Virus record (IMG/VR): IMGVR_UViG_3300030331_005503
Location: 1 to 22,629 of that record
Length of the DNA: 22,629 bases
Origin: a virus
Reading direction: 5' to 3' (one strand)
This document shows, piece by piece, positions 7,581-15,458 of the stretch (position 1 is its first letter; every line of letters begins with the position of its first letter). A model generated the notes under the pieces. That model was not told where the DNA came from. It was given only the letters and a program-made list of their open reading frames with translations, and did no database searches. A program made the position numbers and the translations under genes.

Positions 7581-7793
7581 ACCAATATCCTCTTTTTTAT
7601 GGTTAGGTGGTATTAATAACCCAACATCTTTTTTATCTACATTAGATATTTCTTTAGTTTTAGTTTTAATTTTAAATTCTATATGTATATTTGACAATTC
7701 ATTTTTTACGATATTATATCCACCAATTACAATCTGCGGACAAAAACAATAAAGTATAAAAATAATAAGTGCTAATTTTCCAATAGTTTTCAT
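7563..7793 (-). CDS. Small exported protein, minus-strand moron-like gene
   Basis: This is the only credible minus-strand gene in the window. The 76-residue product starts with a positively charged, hydrophobic segment (MKTIGKLALIIFILYCFCPQ) that looks like a signal peptide or single membrane anchor. A lysine-rich middle follows, then an internal duplication near the C-terminus: DVGLLIPPN and DIGLLIPN. Codon use reads like a real gene, and it fills an otherwise empty 328-base gap between two operons. The lipobox is not canonical (ILYC with Tyr before Cys), so a lipoprotein is doubtful. Its 3' end overlaps the convergent gene by 18 bases. No clear promoter was found upstream. It resembles single-gene insertions (morons) that act on the host surface, for example in exclusion or lysis, but no specific function can be assigned. 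Confidence 0.5.
   Translation of the reverse strand: MKTIGKLALIIFILYCFCPQIVIGGYNIVKNELSNIHIEFKIKTKTKEISNVDKKDVGLLIPPNHKKEDIGLLIPN
7571..7597 (+). terminator. Weak terminator candidate at the end of the cargo operon
   Basis: GGATA (7571-7575) can pair with TATCC (7586-7590) across a 10-base loop, followed by TCTTTTTT. The stem is only five base pairs, and an alternative TTGG/CCAA pairing competes. It lies where the convergent genes meet, so a terminator is plausible but not strongly supported. Confidence 0.3.
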
Positions 7794-7871
7794 AGTTGTT
7801 TAATTTTGATATTACTAAATTACAAAAAATATTTTAAACCACCAAATTATTTACTAAAAACTTTAAATTTT

Positions 7872-7881
7872 TATATTTATT
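7872..7881 (+). promoter_or_regulatory. Putative late-promoter motif ATATTTATW before the gp26-like gene
   Basis: TATATTTATT ends 27 bases before the ATG at 7909 in an AT-rich gap that follows a strand switch, where a + strand promoter is required. Same 9-mer as at 1121, 1718, 8847, 11627 and 22036. Confidence 0.45.
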
Positions 7882-7908
7882 AGTATATTAGTATTAAAAT
7901 AAAGTTTT

Positions 7909-8691
7909 ATGGAAAATCAACACATACCACAAATAGATCCGACACATATACCTGCGGAATATCAAGTACCTTATGATGTAATAGACTTACCCTCACAAGG
8001 TTTACTATACCCAAATAAAAAAAGTAACGTTAAAGTTGAGTATTTAACTGCTTTTGATGAAACAGTACTTTCTTCCCCAAACATTTCTTCTAATGGTGGG
8101 ATTATGGATATTTTGATTGAGAGAAAAGTTAAAGATCTTGGATTCGATAGTTTAGATTTACTTTATAGTGATAGAGTAGCAATTTTATTATATCTTAGAA
8201 CTACCGCATTTGGTCCTGAATATACACAATTAGTTTATAATGAAGATACAAAAAAATTAGAAGAGGGTATTATTGATTTATCTAAATTAAAACAAAAAAA
8301 ATTAACTGTTAAACCAGACGAAAATAACCTTTTTGATTTTACCTTACCTCAATGCGGTAAAAATGTTAAATTTAGATTTTTAACTGGTAGAGATGAAAAA
8401 GATATGGATATATTAGATAAAAACTATATGGAAAAAAATAAAACTGACATATCTAATAGATTATTTTTTAGAATGGAAAAACAAGTTATGTCAATCGATG
8501 GTGAAACAGATAAAATTAGAATATCTAATTTATTAAAGAATTTATCTATAATGGATTCTAGAAAATTAAGAAAATATATTGGTGATATTGAGTCTGGAAT
8601 AGATTTCCAAACTGAAGCACGGATGCCGGGGGGAGCATCCGTAAGTTGCTTTCTTAGATTTAACACATCTTTTTTCTTTCCTGAACTCTAA
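7909..8691 (+). CDS. T4 gp26-like baseplate hub / assembly protein
   Basis: The 260-residue in-frame product carries the marks of the T4-type baseplate protein family (gp26-like). These are DLPSQGLLYP at residues 26-35, a following YLTAFDETVLSSPN segment and GIMDILIERKVKD, then a central region with FRFLTGRDEKDMDIL and a C-terminus ending TSFFFPEL. T4 gp26 (208 residues) takes part in assembling the central hub. The position just ahead of the tape measure region agrees with T4 order 25-26-51-27-28-29. The reading frame stops at 8689-8691, but the +1 frame continues with sequence that looks like the natural C-terminal tail (to 8845), so the full product may be about 310 residues made by frameshifting. 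A GC-rich hairpin lies 48 bases before the stop. Confidence 0.7.
   Translation: MENQHIPQIDPTHIPAEYQVPYDVIDLPSQGLLYPNKKSNVKVEYLTAFDETVLSSPNISSNGGIMDILIERKVKDLGFDSLDLLYSDRVAILLYLRTTAFGPEYTQLVYNEDTKKLEEGIIDLSKLKQKKLTVKPDENNLFDFTLPQCGKNVKFRFLTGRDEKDMDILDKNYMEKNKTDISNRLFFRMEKQVMSIDGETDKIRISNLLKNLSIMDSRKLRKYIGDIESGIDFQTEARMPGGASVSCFLRFNTSFFFPEL
8620..8641 (+). other. GC-rich stem-loop inside the gp26-like gene
   Basis: CGGATGC (8620-8626) pairs perfectly with GCATCCG (8635-8641) around an 8-base loop containing six G residues. It stands out in this very AT-rich DNA. It ends three bases before the point (8645) from which the +1 frame is open, so it may influence frameshifting, although stimulatory structures usually lie downstream of the slip site. 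Confidence 0.6.
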
Positions 8692-8845
8692 TCATTTAAC
8701 TTCAATACATAAACACGTAGGGTTTTTAGGTAAATATTATAATTTTAGTTATAGTGATGTTATGAAAATGCCTACATTTTCTAGAGTTATGTTTATTCAA
8801 CAAGCAAATGAAGAAATAGAAAAATCAAACGAAAAGAAAAAATAA
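8645..8845 (+). CDS. Out-of-frame C-terminal extension of the gp26-like protein (+1 frame)
   Basis: The +1 frame is open from 8645 to a TAA at 8843-8845. From about 8681 it reads LNSNHLTSIHKHVGFLGKYY, then FSYSDVMKMPTFSRVMFIQQ, and ends with a Lys/Glu-rich tail. The FSYSDV..MP pattern looks like the conserved end of phage baseplate proteins of this type. There is no ATG until 8762, too late to include the conserved part, so translation by frameshift from the upstream gene is the simplest reading. Possible slip points are the run TCTTTTTTCTTTCC (8668-8681) and the CTC TAA at the zero-frame stop. A single-base sequencing error in the T-run would produce the same picture. A separate short protein resembling T4 gp51 by position is the remaining alternative. 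Confidence 0.5.
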   Translation, partial: VAFLDLTHLFSFLNSNHLTSIHKHVGFLGKYYNFSYSDVMKMPTFSRVMFIQQANEEIEKSNEKKK

Positions 8846-8846
8846 T

Positions 8847-8856
8847 GATATTTATT
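8847..8856 (+). promoter_or_regulatory. Putative late-promoter motif ATATTTATW before the 8871 gene
   Basis: GATATTTATT begins two bases after the out-of-frame TAA and ends 14 bases before the ATG at 8871. Confidence 0.45.
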
Positions 8857-8870
8857 AATAAAATATTATT

Positions 8871-9491
8871 ATGAAAAAATTTACCGACAAAGATATTGTA
8901 GAGATAATTGAAATATTAGATAATCAATTAAATGAAATAGATACTTCTAAAGTTAAATATTCACCTGATAGTCCAAGCCAATCACAAAAGGATTTTGCTA
9001 AAACTATGGCGGGAGATGCAGATGCACTTATTAAAACAACACAACAAAAATTAAAAAGTAGTAATCAAACAATTAAATCTAAACTAGGACAATATAAAAG
9101 AATGAAAGATCAAACTTCTGATAATACTGTAACATCATCTACTCCAGCTCAAAAATTTAAATTAAAACAAGGAAATAATGATTTTACTATTAATTTTAGT
9201 ACTATTAATTCGATGACAGGAACTGTAACATTTGATGCTGAGGGTATTACTAAAGATGTTACAGGAAATAGTAATGGTAATAAATTTGAAATAAAAACTA
9301 TTAGTTCTAATGCAGTAAAATGTGAAGGTAAGGCTGGAGAGGTCTCTGGTAAATTTTGGTTAATCTCTTTTGAAAAAGAAGTTAAAAATAACGCAAGGAA
9401 TAGTGGAATGATAAGTTTATACAAAGATAGTTCAAGTGATAAAAAATCAGTGCCATTGGCATGGTCAGGTGAAATGCAGAATATAAAATAG
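8871..9491 (+). CDS. Unknown protein between the gp26-like and tape measure genes
   Basis: The 206-residue product is not recognised. The first 22 residues form an acidic/hydrophobic helix (VEIIEILDNQLNE) ending in L20-N21-E22, which also fits the (L/I)-x-E rule but is followed by Ile rather than Gln, so membership in the tagged set is uncertain. Residues 30-100 are polar, Gln/Ser/Lys-rich and probably flexible or helical. Residues 110-206 look like a compact beta domain with regularly alternating strands (FTINFSTINSMTGTVTFDAE) and a single Cys at about 151. No signal peptide or membrane segment follows. The gene lies 25 bases after the frameshifted gp26 tail and 19 bases before the tape measure start, so it belongs to the baseplate operon. 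A minor hub or chaperone role is possible but cannot be shown. Confidence 0.55.
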   Translation: MKKFTDKDIVEIIEILDNQLNEIDTSKVKYSPDSPSQSQKDFAKTMAGDADALIKTTQQKLKSSNQTIKSKLGQYKRMKDQTSDNTVTSSTPAQKFKLKQGNNDFTINFSTINSMTGTVTFDAEGITKDVTGNSNGNKFEIKTISSNAVKCEGKAGEVSGKFWLISFEKEVKNNARNSGMISLYKDSSSDKKSVPLAWSGEMQNIK

Positions 9492-9510
9492 TAAATATTA
9501 ATTTCAAATT

Positions 9511-11454
9511 ATGGGTACTAACGATGAGTTAAAAGAACAAATTAAGTTAAATAAAGAACTTTTAAAAGATCTTAATAGGCAAACTGGTTTCTATAACGAA
9601 ATAAAAGGTGCGTCTAGAGAAACTAGAAGGGCTATAGAAGAACAATTAAAAGCAACTCAGGCGTTAATTGATCAGTTAGAAAAAATACCGGCAGGTACAA
9701 TGACTGCCGAACAAGAAGAATCATTAAAACTTTTAAAAGAGCAAAGAGAACAACAAAAAGACCTTAATAGAGAGTATAGAAAAACTTTCACTATTGCCGG
9801 AAGGATTACTGGTGAATTTGCAACTCAGAGACAACTTTCTTTGGAGTTTGTTCAAACTCAAGCAGCAATTTTTAATTATTCAGAAAAAATTGCACATGAA
9901 TATAGAGACATTGCAAGAGATATAGGGTTAACTAGAGATCAAGCACACGGTGTTGGGGTAGCATTTAGAGCTGCTTTACCAGAAGTTTTAGCTATGGGTG
10001 GGGAAATGACAGATATTACTAACCTTTATACTTCATTTTCACAACAAAGTGGTAGATTAAGATTCTTTAATGAAGAAGACATTATAACTATGGATGCTTT
10101 GTCCAGAGCAACTAAAATGATGCCTAGTGAGGTTGCCGGAATTGCAGAAACATTCGATTTAATGGGTGTTGGTGTAGAATCTATGAATGAAACTTTAGTA
10201 GATGTATATGATGCATCACAAAAGGCTGGTTTGAACTCTACAAAGGTTATTAAGACGTTACAAAGTAATATTAAACAGATGAGTTCATTTTCTTTTGTTA
10301 ATGGTGTTAGGGGAATGACTGAAATGGCAAGACAGGCAGTTAAGATGAGAATTGATGTAAGTGATGTACTTTCTATGGCTGATAAATTTTATCAGCCAGA
10401 AGCGGCAATAGAAGCTGCAGCAAACCTACAAATGTTAGGTGGTGATATCGCACAAGCGTTTGGGGATCCTTTTGAGACAATGTATTTAGCAAGAAACAAA
10501 CCAGAGGAGTTAGCTAAAAAATTACAAGATATGACTGAAAATATGTTGCAATTTAATGAAGAATCTGGTGAGTTTGAATTACCTGCAGAAGCAAGAATGC
10601 AACTTAAATCCGCAGGTGAACAGTTAGGTATTAACGTTGATAAAATGACAGAAATGGCACGTCAATCTTCTAAAATAGGTAAAATTAAGATGGAGATTGA
10701 TGGTAATGCTTTTGACGATGAAGTTAGGGAAGGTATTGCTGGTATGGCTAAAATGAAAGATGGTAAATGGGTTGTAGATTTTTCTTCACCATCTGGAGAA
10801 AAAATGGAAATTGATATTAATAATACTGAACAATTAAGAGAAGCAGTTGATCAAGGATTATTAGATACTCAAAAAAGCGATACTGATTTGTTTAGAGATA
10901 TTGCAATGAATACACAAACAATGTCAGAAAGAATGACAAGTATGGGTGAAGCGACTAGAGCAACTGCAGTTCAAGCAACAGATTTTCACCAACTATATGA
11001 AGAAGCTATGGGTCCTACGATAGAAGCAATGGAAAAATCAACTATGAGAACAGTTTCTGCAATGATGGCAAATAACAACCCTAACGTTACGGCAAATAAA
11101 GGATTGGCAGAATTACAAAAATGGGCACAGGGTTTAAGTGTTATGGATCCTAATAATTTAAATATTAACTTAATAACGGGTGGTTCTTTAAATATACCCG
11201 GTGCACCACCTGGAAGTAGCCCATTAAATACTGGTGGAGGTGTTACACCAGCGTCAATAGCTGCAGCAAATAGTAATGTTTCATATAATGGTAATTTAAA
11301 TGTAAGTGTAAATGTAAATGCACCTGCTAATAGTGCAATTGATAAAGCATTCTTAACCCAAACTGTCGCAACTATGTTAGAAAAACAATTATCTAATGGA
11401 TTAGAAGTTGTTACTGATGGTACAAATATTAATGTTGTATTAAAAAATCCATAA
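9511..11454 (+). CDS. Tail tape measure protein (T4 gp29-like role)
   Basis: The 647-residue product begins with about 120 residues of strongly charged coiled coil (DELKEQIKLNKELLKDLNRQ onward). A long, largely helical central part follows, with phrases typical of tail tape measure proteins (MTDITNLYTSFSQQ, EEDIITMDALSRATKMMPSE, MARQAVKMRIDVSDVLSMAD). The C-terminus is Gly/Asn-rich and ends in a small beta segment (NGNLNVSVNVNAP) and a final helix. Tape measure proteins fix tail length and are ejected during infection. T4 gp29 has 590 residues, so this length suggests a tail roughly as long as that of T4. The gene sits between the gp26-like gene and the gp48/54-like gene, the T4 position of gene 29. 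No clear membrane segment was seen. The call rests on composition, length and synteny. Confidence 0.7.
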   Translation: MGTNDELKEQIKLNKELLKDLNRQTGFYNEIKGASRETRRAIEEQLKATQALIDQLEKIPAGTMTAEQEESLKLLKEQREQQKDLNREYRKTFTIAGRITGEFATQRQLSLEFVQTQAAIFNYSEKIAHEYRDIARDIGLTRDQAHGVGVAFRAALPEVLAMGGEMTDITNLYTSFSQQSGRLRFFNEEDIITMDALSRATKMMPSEVAGIAETFDLMGVGVESMNETLVDVYDASQKAGLNSTKVIKTLQSNIKQMSSFSFVNGVRGMTEMARQAVKMRIDVSDVLSMADKFYQPEAAIEAAANLQMLGGDIAQAFGDPFETMYLARNKPEELAKKLQDMTENMLQFNEESGEFELPAEARMQLKSAGEQLGINVDKMTEMARQSSKIGKIKMEIDGNAFDDEVREGIAGMAKMKDGKWVVDFSSPSGEKMEIDINNTEQLREAVDQGLLDTQKSDTDLFRDIAMNTQTMSERMTSMGEATRATAVQATDFHQLYEEAMGPTIEAMEKSTMRTVSAMMANNNPNVTANKGLAELQKWAQGLSVMDPNNLNINLITGGSLNIPGAPPGSSPLNTGGGVTPASIAAANSNVSYNGNLNVSVNVNAPANSAIDKAFLTQTVATMLEKQLSNGLEVVTDGTNINVVLKNP

Positions 11455-11471
11455 AAAAAATAATTTTACTA

Positions 11472-11502
11472 TTGACTTTTTGAAGTTTATTTTTTATATT
11501 TG
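11472..11502 (+). promoter_or_regulatory. Bacteroidota-type vegetative promoter
   Basis: TTG at 11472-11474 is followed by a 20-base spacer and TATATTTG at 11495-11502, an exact fit to the TAnnTTTG -7 box and the TTG -33 element of Bacteroidota primary-sigma promoters. Transcription should begin near 11507, giving a leader of about 140 bases before the ATG at 11651. Confidence 0.75.
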
Positions 11503-11581
11503 ACCAGAAATAGACCTTAAAAATTATAAATAATTATTAAAACTAGAATAAATATAATTAAAAAACTAGTAATAATCTACT

Positions 11582-11602
11582 AATTATATATAATATATAA
11601 TT
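11582..11602. repeat. AT-only inverted repeat in the leader of the 11651 gene
   Basis: AATTATATA (11582-11590) and TATATAATT (11594-11602) are perfect inverted arms around TAA. It could be a weak hairpin or a dimeric-protein site. In such AT-rich DNA it may also be chance. Confidence 0.35.
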
Positions 11603-11626
11603 TTATCTCCTGAAATTTATGCTTTA

Positions 11627-11636
11627 AATATTTATA
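11627..11636 (+). promoter_or_regulatory. Putative late-promoter motif ATATTTATW before the 11651 gene
   Basis: AATATTTATA ends 14 bases before the ATG. Together with the host-type promoter at 11472-11502, this gene appears to have two kinds of promoter. Confidence 0.45.
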
Positions 11637-11650
11637 TAGAAAGAATATTT

Positions 11651-14600
11651 ATGGCAGGAATTTTAAATCAAACATTATACACAAGTAATTTTGGAGTTTT
11701 AACAACTGAAGATTTAAGAAATGACTTGCTTAGTCGTAATTTACCTCCTCCAACTAATAGAACATTAACCGAAGGTGGATTAACTTCCAAACTAGACGAT
11801 ATAGGTAGAGTAATAAATGTACCTATAGGTGGTAGTCAAAATGAAAATACAGTCGTATCATACAATGAAGAAGGTAATATTATTACTGAAGGTGAAACAT
11901 TTAGAGATACTCAAAATGTAAACAATAACCGATATATACCTCAATCTGATGAATATAATGAATATGGTGTAATTATTCCCTCTGAACCTTATCCTGATTC
12001 GGGAAATAAAGAAAGAAGACCATACCCTACAGATTCAACCATTAATAAATTTAGTTTATTAAGTAGTGGAGATGATTCATATGTTTCATTTCCATTTGAT
12101 GTTATAGATAAAATATCTTCACTTACATTTGATAATGAAACCCCTTTAGGAATAATTGGTGCCAATATTATGGAGACAAATGTAATCGGTAAAGTTTCTC
12201 AGATTCAAAAAAAATTAACAAGTGATTTAATTAATTTTGCTATAACTTATTTTCAACCACCCGAAGAAGAACCTAGTGACTTTGAAGATAGGATGAGAGG
12301 TCAGTTGAGTAGCCAAAATGGTTTACCAAATGAAGCGGTAGGTTGGCAAGAGTATAACACTAGATTAAAAACTAATAAATTAGGTAAATCGTCAAATAAT
12401 AGTCAAAGTAACCCAATAATTACTACTGAACAAAGGAATAATACTTTAATTAGTAATACAGGAATAAACCAAACAACATTTTTATTTAATGCGTTAGGAT
12501 TAAATCTTTATGTACCTGATTATAGTGACAGAAGATTATCTTCAACATCAGACGCAGGTACTAATAGTAGATATTATATAGGGAGTGAAAGAACTACCAA
12601 TAGAGGTAGTAAAATAATGACAACATTTACCTCCGATGAATTTAATGGTGCAGATGGTATTAATTCAGCACAAGTAGGACAAACCACAGTAGATGAAAAT
12701 TATTATTGGGAATTTAACGATAATAATAATTTTAATAATAAAACCATTTTATCTGAAACACAAGACTTAGTAAATAATTTTTCTGAGGATGTTTTTATTG
12801 ATCAGACTAAAAAGTTTTTTAAAGATAGAGTTAAAGGTAGATTAATAAGTAGAGGTAGTGCAATTAGTAGTGAATCTTTTGAATCCGCAATAAAAAACGG
12901 TAAATTTTGTAGAGTATGGACACCTAAAGACCCATATAAATATCAAAACGCAATTAGAAAAAGTGGTTTATTTAGCTCTGATAGTAAAACTAAACCAGGA
13001 TTTTCAGTTACTTCGGACAATGCATCTTTAAGTGTATTACAAAGTAATGGTTTTCCAAAAACACATTCAACAGAAATAGATAGGACTACTTCCTTTAAAA
13101 AATATATGTTGTCTCTAGAAAATTTAGCGTGGTCAGATAACTTAGCTGATTTAAGTTTAGATGAAATTGGACCTGGTGATCCTTTAAGTAGGAATAAAGG
13201 TAGAATTATGTGGTTTCCTCCATATGATTTAGGTTTTGACGAAAGTATGAGTGCTAATTGGACAAAAACTGATTTTATAGGTAGAGGTGAACCTGTTTAT
13301 ACATATAATAACTCTACTAGAACAGGACAATTAAAATTTAAAGTATTAGTTGATCACCCTAAAGTTATTAATGCATATAGAGGAAGAAGAACTAATGAGA
13401 TAGAAAGGTTTTTTGCTGGATGTATTTCTCCAGAAGAATTTTTAAGTTTATTAGATAATAGCCAAGGTGTTAGTATCAACACAAAAAAAGAAATAGAAAA
13501 AAAATTAAATTTACAACAACAACAATCAACGGCATCTAATTATAGTGCTAGTGAAAAATATACACTATTATTTCAAAAAGATAGTGACTCAGGAGTATCT
13601 ATAGATAGTTTAAGTATTACTAATTTTTTGAACCAACAAAAAACAAGTGATAAAACAGTTAAAATTATTATAAATGGATATGCATCAAAAGACGAAACAA
13701 ATGCAAATACATTAGCAACTAATAGAGCAAATGATATTAAAACACAAGTTGAGAGTGTAGTAAATTCGATTAGTAACGTAAAATCAAGTACTGTAGTAAA
13801 ATCACAAGTTATTGATATAAGTGGTGATGAAAATAGTAGAAGAGTGGATATAAATATAAGTTATGATGCAATTAACGATAATACTGCACAACATAAAAAA
13901 ACTGATATGGATAGTAATTTAGTTAGTTTACCATTAGACTCTCAAATAATCGATAATTTGAGAATAGATGAAACAAGGTATTTTGATTTTATAGGTGAAG
14001 AGTATCCTGAATATTTTGAAACCATTTCAGAAAAAATTAAATATTTTCATCCAGGTTTTCATTCTACCACACCTGAAGGTTTAAATACAAGATTAACATT
14101 TCTACAACAATGTGTAAGACAAGGACCAAGTATATATGATAAATCAGATTCTAATGGTATAAAACCACAAAATTTAGCATTTGGTAGACCACCAGTTTGT
14201 ATTTTGAGAATCGGTGATTACATCAACACTAAAGTATGTATAAATAGTATTAATATTACGTATCAATCAGGAAACGCACCTCAATGGGATTTAAATCCTG
14301 AAGGTATTGGTGTACAACCTATGATGGCAGATGTAACTCTTTCTTTAGATATTATAGGTGGACAATCACTACAAGGCCCAATAAGTAGATTACAAAATGC
14401 ATTATCATTTAATTATTATGCAAATACAGAGATGTATGAAAGAAGAAGTGATAGATTAGAAGTGGACGCTTTTATAGGTGCTAGAATAGTTAACGGTAGA
14501 AATAGTTTATTTAGTGAATTATTACCGGGCGTTGCAAACATAGCTCAAAAAATATCTTTGATTGGCGACTCACCTAATAATACTTTAAAACAGGAAGTCC

Positions 14601-15115
14601 CCCTTAATCAATCTAGTGAGAATAATGATAGTTCCCAACCCCCAATTCCTGTGGATATTATAACTATCAATATTAATTGTAATAATCAAAACATTATTGT
14701 TGAAACATTAGTAAATGGTTTATTAAAACCATTAGATACCCCTTTTAATGTTACTATTACAGATAATATAACTTCTTTTGTACATAAAGATGAACCTTTT
14801 GTAGGTGAAAGTGTTACTATAAATTTAAATGATGTATCTTTCTTTAATGCGGCGTTTTCTAAAAGTAAAACAATAAAAGATAATCAAGATGAGATATCTA
14901 TATTACAAACTGAGTTTGATTCCTTATCTAATAATAGTGCATACAACATAAATAGAAAAGGTGAAATACAAAACGAAATTAGTGAATTAATTGAAGAAAT
15001 AACGGAAATACGTGAAACAATACCTAATGTTAATGTTAATGTAAAATATGAGTTAGAAGGTCAAGACTTATTCCGTAATCAAACATTTACTATTTCAAAT
15101 AATGAATTAATTTAA
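11651..15115 (+). CDS. Baseplate/tail-tube adapter (gp48/54 or CIS-tube-like) with OmpA-like insertion
   Basis: The 1154-residue product has a long polar N-terminus (1-500). Residues 518-578 contain MWFPPYDLGFDESMSANW, FIGRGEPVYTYNN and RTGQLKFKVLVDHPKV, the pattern of contractile-injection tube/baseplate proteins. The matching second half begins near 847 (PPVCILRIGDYINTKVCINS) and includes WDLNPEGIGVQPMMADVTLS and a GPISRLQNALSFNYYANT block. Between the halves, residues about 636-740 look like an OmpA C-terminal domain. It has GYASKD (676-681), then N..LATNRA with R692, then SRRVDINIS (729-737). OmpA domains bind peptidoglycan; the canonical Asp after GH/GY is absent here, as in GYAS variants, but the Arg remains. 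The C-terminal 150 residues include a coiled coil. T4 proteins gp48 and gp54 start the tail tube on the baseplate, which fits the position after the tape measure gene. Confidence 0.6.
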   Translation: MAGILNQTLYTSNFGVLTTEDLRNDLLSRNLPPPTNRTLTEGGLTSKLDDIGRVINVPIGGSQNENTVVSYNEEGNIITEGETFRDTQNVNNNRYIPQSDEYNEYGVIIPSEPYPDSGNKERRPYPTDSTINKFSLLSSGDDSYVSFPFDVIDKISSLTFDNETPLGIIGANIMETNVIGKVSQIQKKLTSDLINFAITYFQPPEEEPSDFEDRMRGQLSSQNGLPNEAVGWQEYNTRLKTNKLGKSSNNSQSNPIITTEQRNNTLISNTGINQTTFLFNALGLNLYVPDYSDRRLSSTSDAGTNSRYYIGSERTTNRGSKIMTTFTSDEFNGADGINSAQVGQTTVDENYYWEFNDNNNFNNKTILSETQDLVNNFSEDVFIDQTKKFFKDRVKGRLISRGSAISSESFESAIKNGKFCRVWTPKDPYKYQNAIRKSGLFSSDSKTKPGFSVTSDNASLSVLQSNGFPKTHSTEIDRTTSFKKYMLSLENLAWSDNLADLSLDEIGPGDPLSRNKGRIMWFPPYDLGFDESMSANWTKTDFIGRGEPVYTYNNSTRTGQLKFKVLVDHPKVINAYRGRRTNEIERFFAGCISPEEFLSLLDNSQGVSINTKKEIEKKLNLQQQQSTASNYSASEKYTLLFQKDSDSGVSIDSLSITNFLNQQKTSDKTVKIIINGYASKDETNANTLATNRANDIKTQVESVVNSISNVKSSTVVKSQVIDISGDENSRRVDINISYDAINDNTAQHKKTDMDSNLVSLPLDSQIIDNLRIDETRYFDFIGEEYPEYFETISEKIKYFHPGFHSTTPEGLNTRLTFLQQCVRQGPSIYDKSDSNGIKPQNLAFGRPPVCILRIGDYINTKVCINSINITYQSGNAPQWDLNPEGIGVQPMMADVTLSLDIIGGQSLQGPISRLQNALSFNYYANTEMYERRSDRLEVDAFIGARIVNGRNSLFSELLPGVANIAQKISLIGDSPNNTLKQEVPLNQSSENNDSSQPPIPVDIITININCNNQNIIVETLVNGLLKPLDTPFNVTITDNITSFVHKDEPFVGESVTINLNDVSFFNAAFSKSKTIKDNQDEISILQTEFDSLSNNSAYNINRKGEIQNEISELIEEITEIRETIPNVNVNVKYELEGQDLFRNQTFTISNNELI

Positions 15116-15120
15116 CTAAA

Positions 15121-15447
15121 ATGAGCACAGAATATTATAACCGATATCAAAAATTTAATTTTAATGGGAAATATAAACCATTACCATTCATTAAAATTGA
15201 ACCAAAATCTACGGATAAAACAGTATTGTATAGACAAACCCAAAGTAGAATGGATAAATTAAGTCAAGAATACTATGGTAATCCTTATCATGGTTGGTTA
15301 ATTATGTTAGCAAACCCACAATATGGTGGTGTAGAAGAATCTATACCTAACAATGAAATAATAAGAATACCTTTTCCATTTAAGGACAGTTTACAACAAT
15401 ATATTTCTGAGGTACAAAGATATCAAAAATTAAACGGTACTGGATAA
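15121..15447 (+). CDS. Baseplate wedge protein with LysM-like domain (gp53-like)
   Basis: The 108-residue product is mostly one LysM-like fold. It has a short N-terminal arm (YYNRYQKFNFNGKYKPLPFI), then RMDKLSQEYYGNPYHGWLIM (43-62), with the D-x-(L/I)-x..YYG....WLI..AN core, then IPNNEIIRIPFPF. T4 gp53 is a wedge protein with a C-terminal LysM-type domain, and short gp53-like LysM proteins are common in contractile tails, where they hold baseplate parts together rather than bind cell wall. The gene begins five bases after the preceding stop and ends 11 bases before the hub gene, so all three are probably translated from one message. Its length is shorter than T4 gp53 (196 residues), as if only the LysM part is kept. 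Confidence 0.7.
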   Translation: MSTEYYNRYQKFNFNGKYKPLPFIKIEPKSTDKTVLYRQTQSRMDKLSQEYYGNPYHGWLIMLANPQYGGVEESIPNNEIIRIPFPFKDSLQQYISEVQRYQKLNGTG

Positions 15448-15458
15448 AGTTTTATTTT

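Noticed and set aside
7794-7908. Promoter for the minus-strand gene
   Set aside because: The nearest match has three instead of two bases between TA and TTTG and no -33 element at the right distance.
8627-8634. G-run indel as the cause of the gp26 frame break
   Set aside because: Adding or removing one G leads to a stop within a few codons in either new frame, so it would not join the two parts.
8762-8845. Separate mini-gene from ATG 8762
   Set aside because: It would begin in the middle of the FSYSDVMKMP block and lose the preceding conserved-looking part, so a frameshifted extension is preferred.
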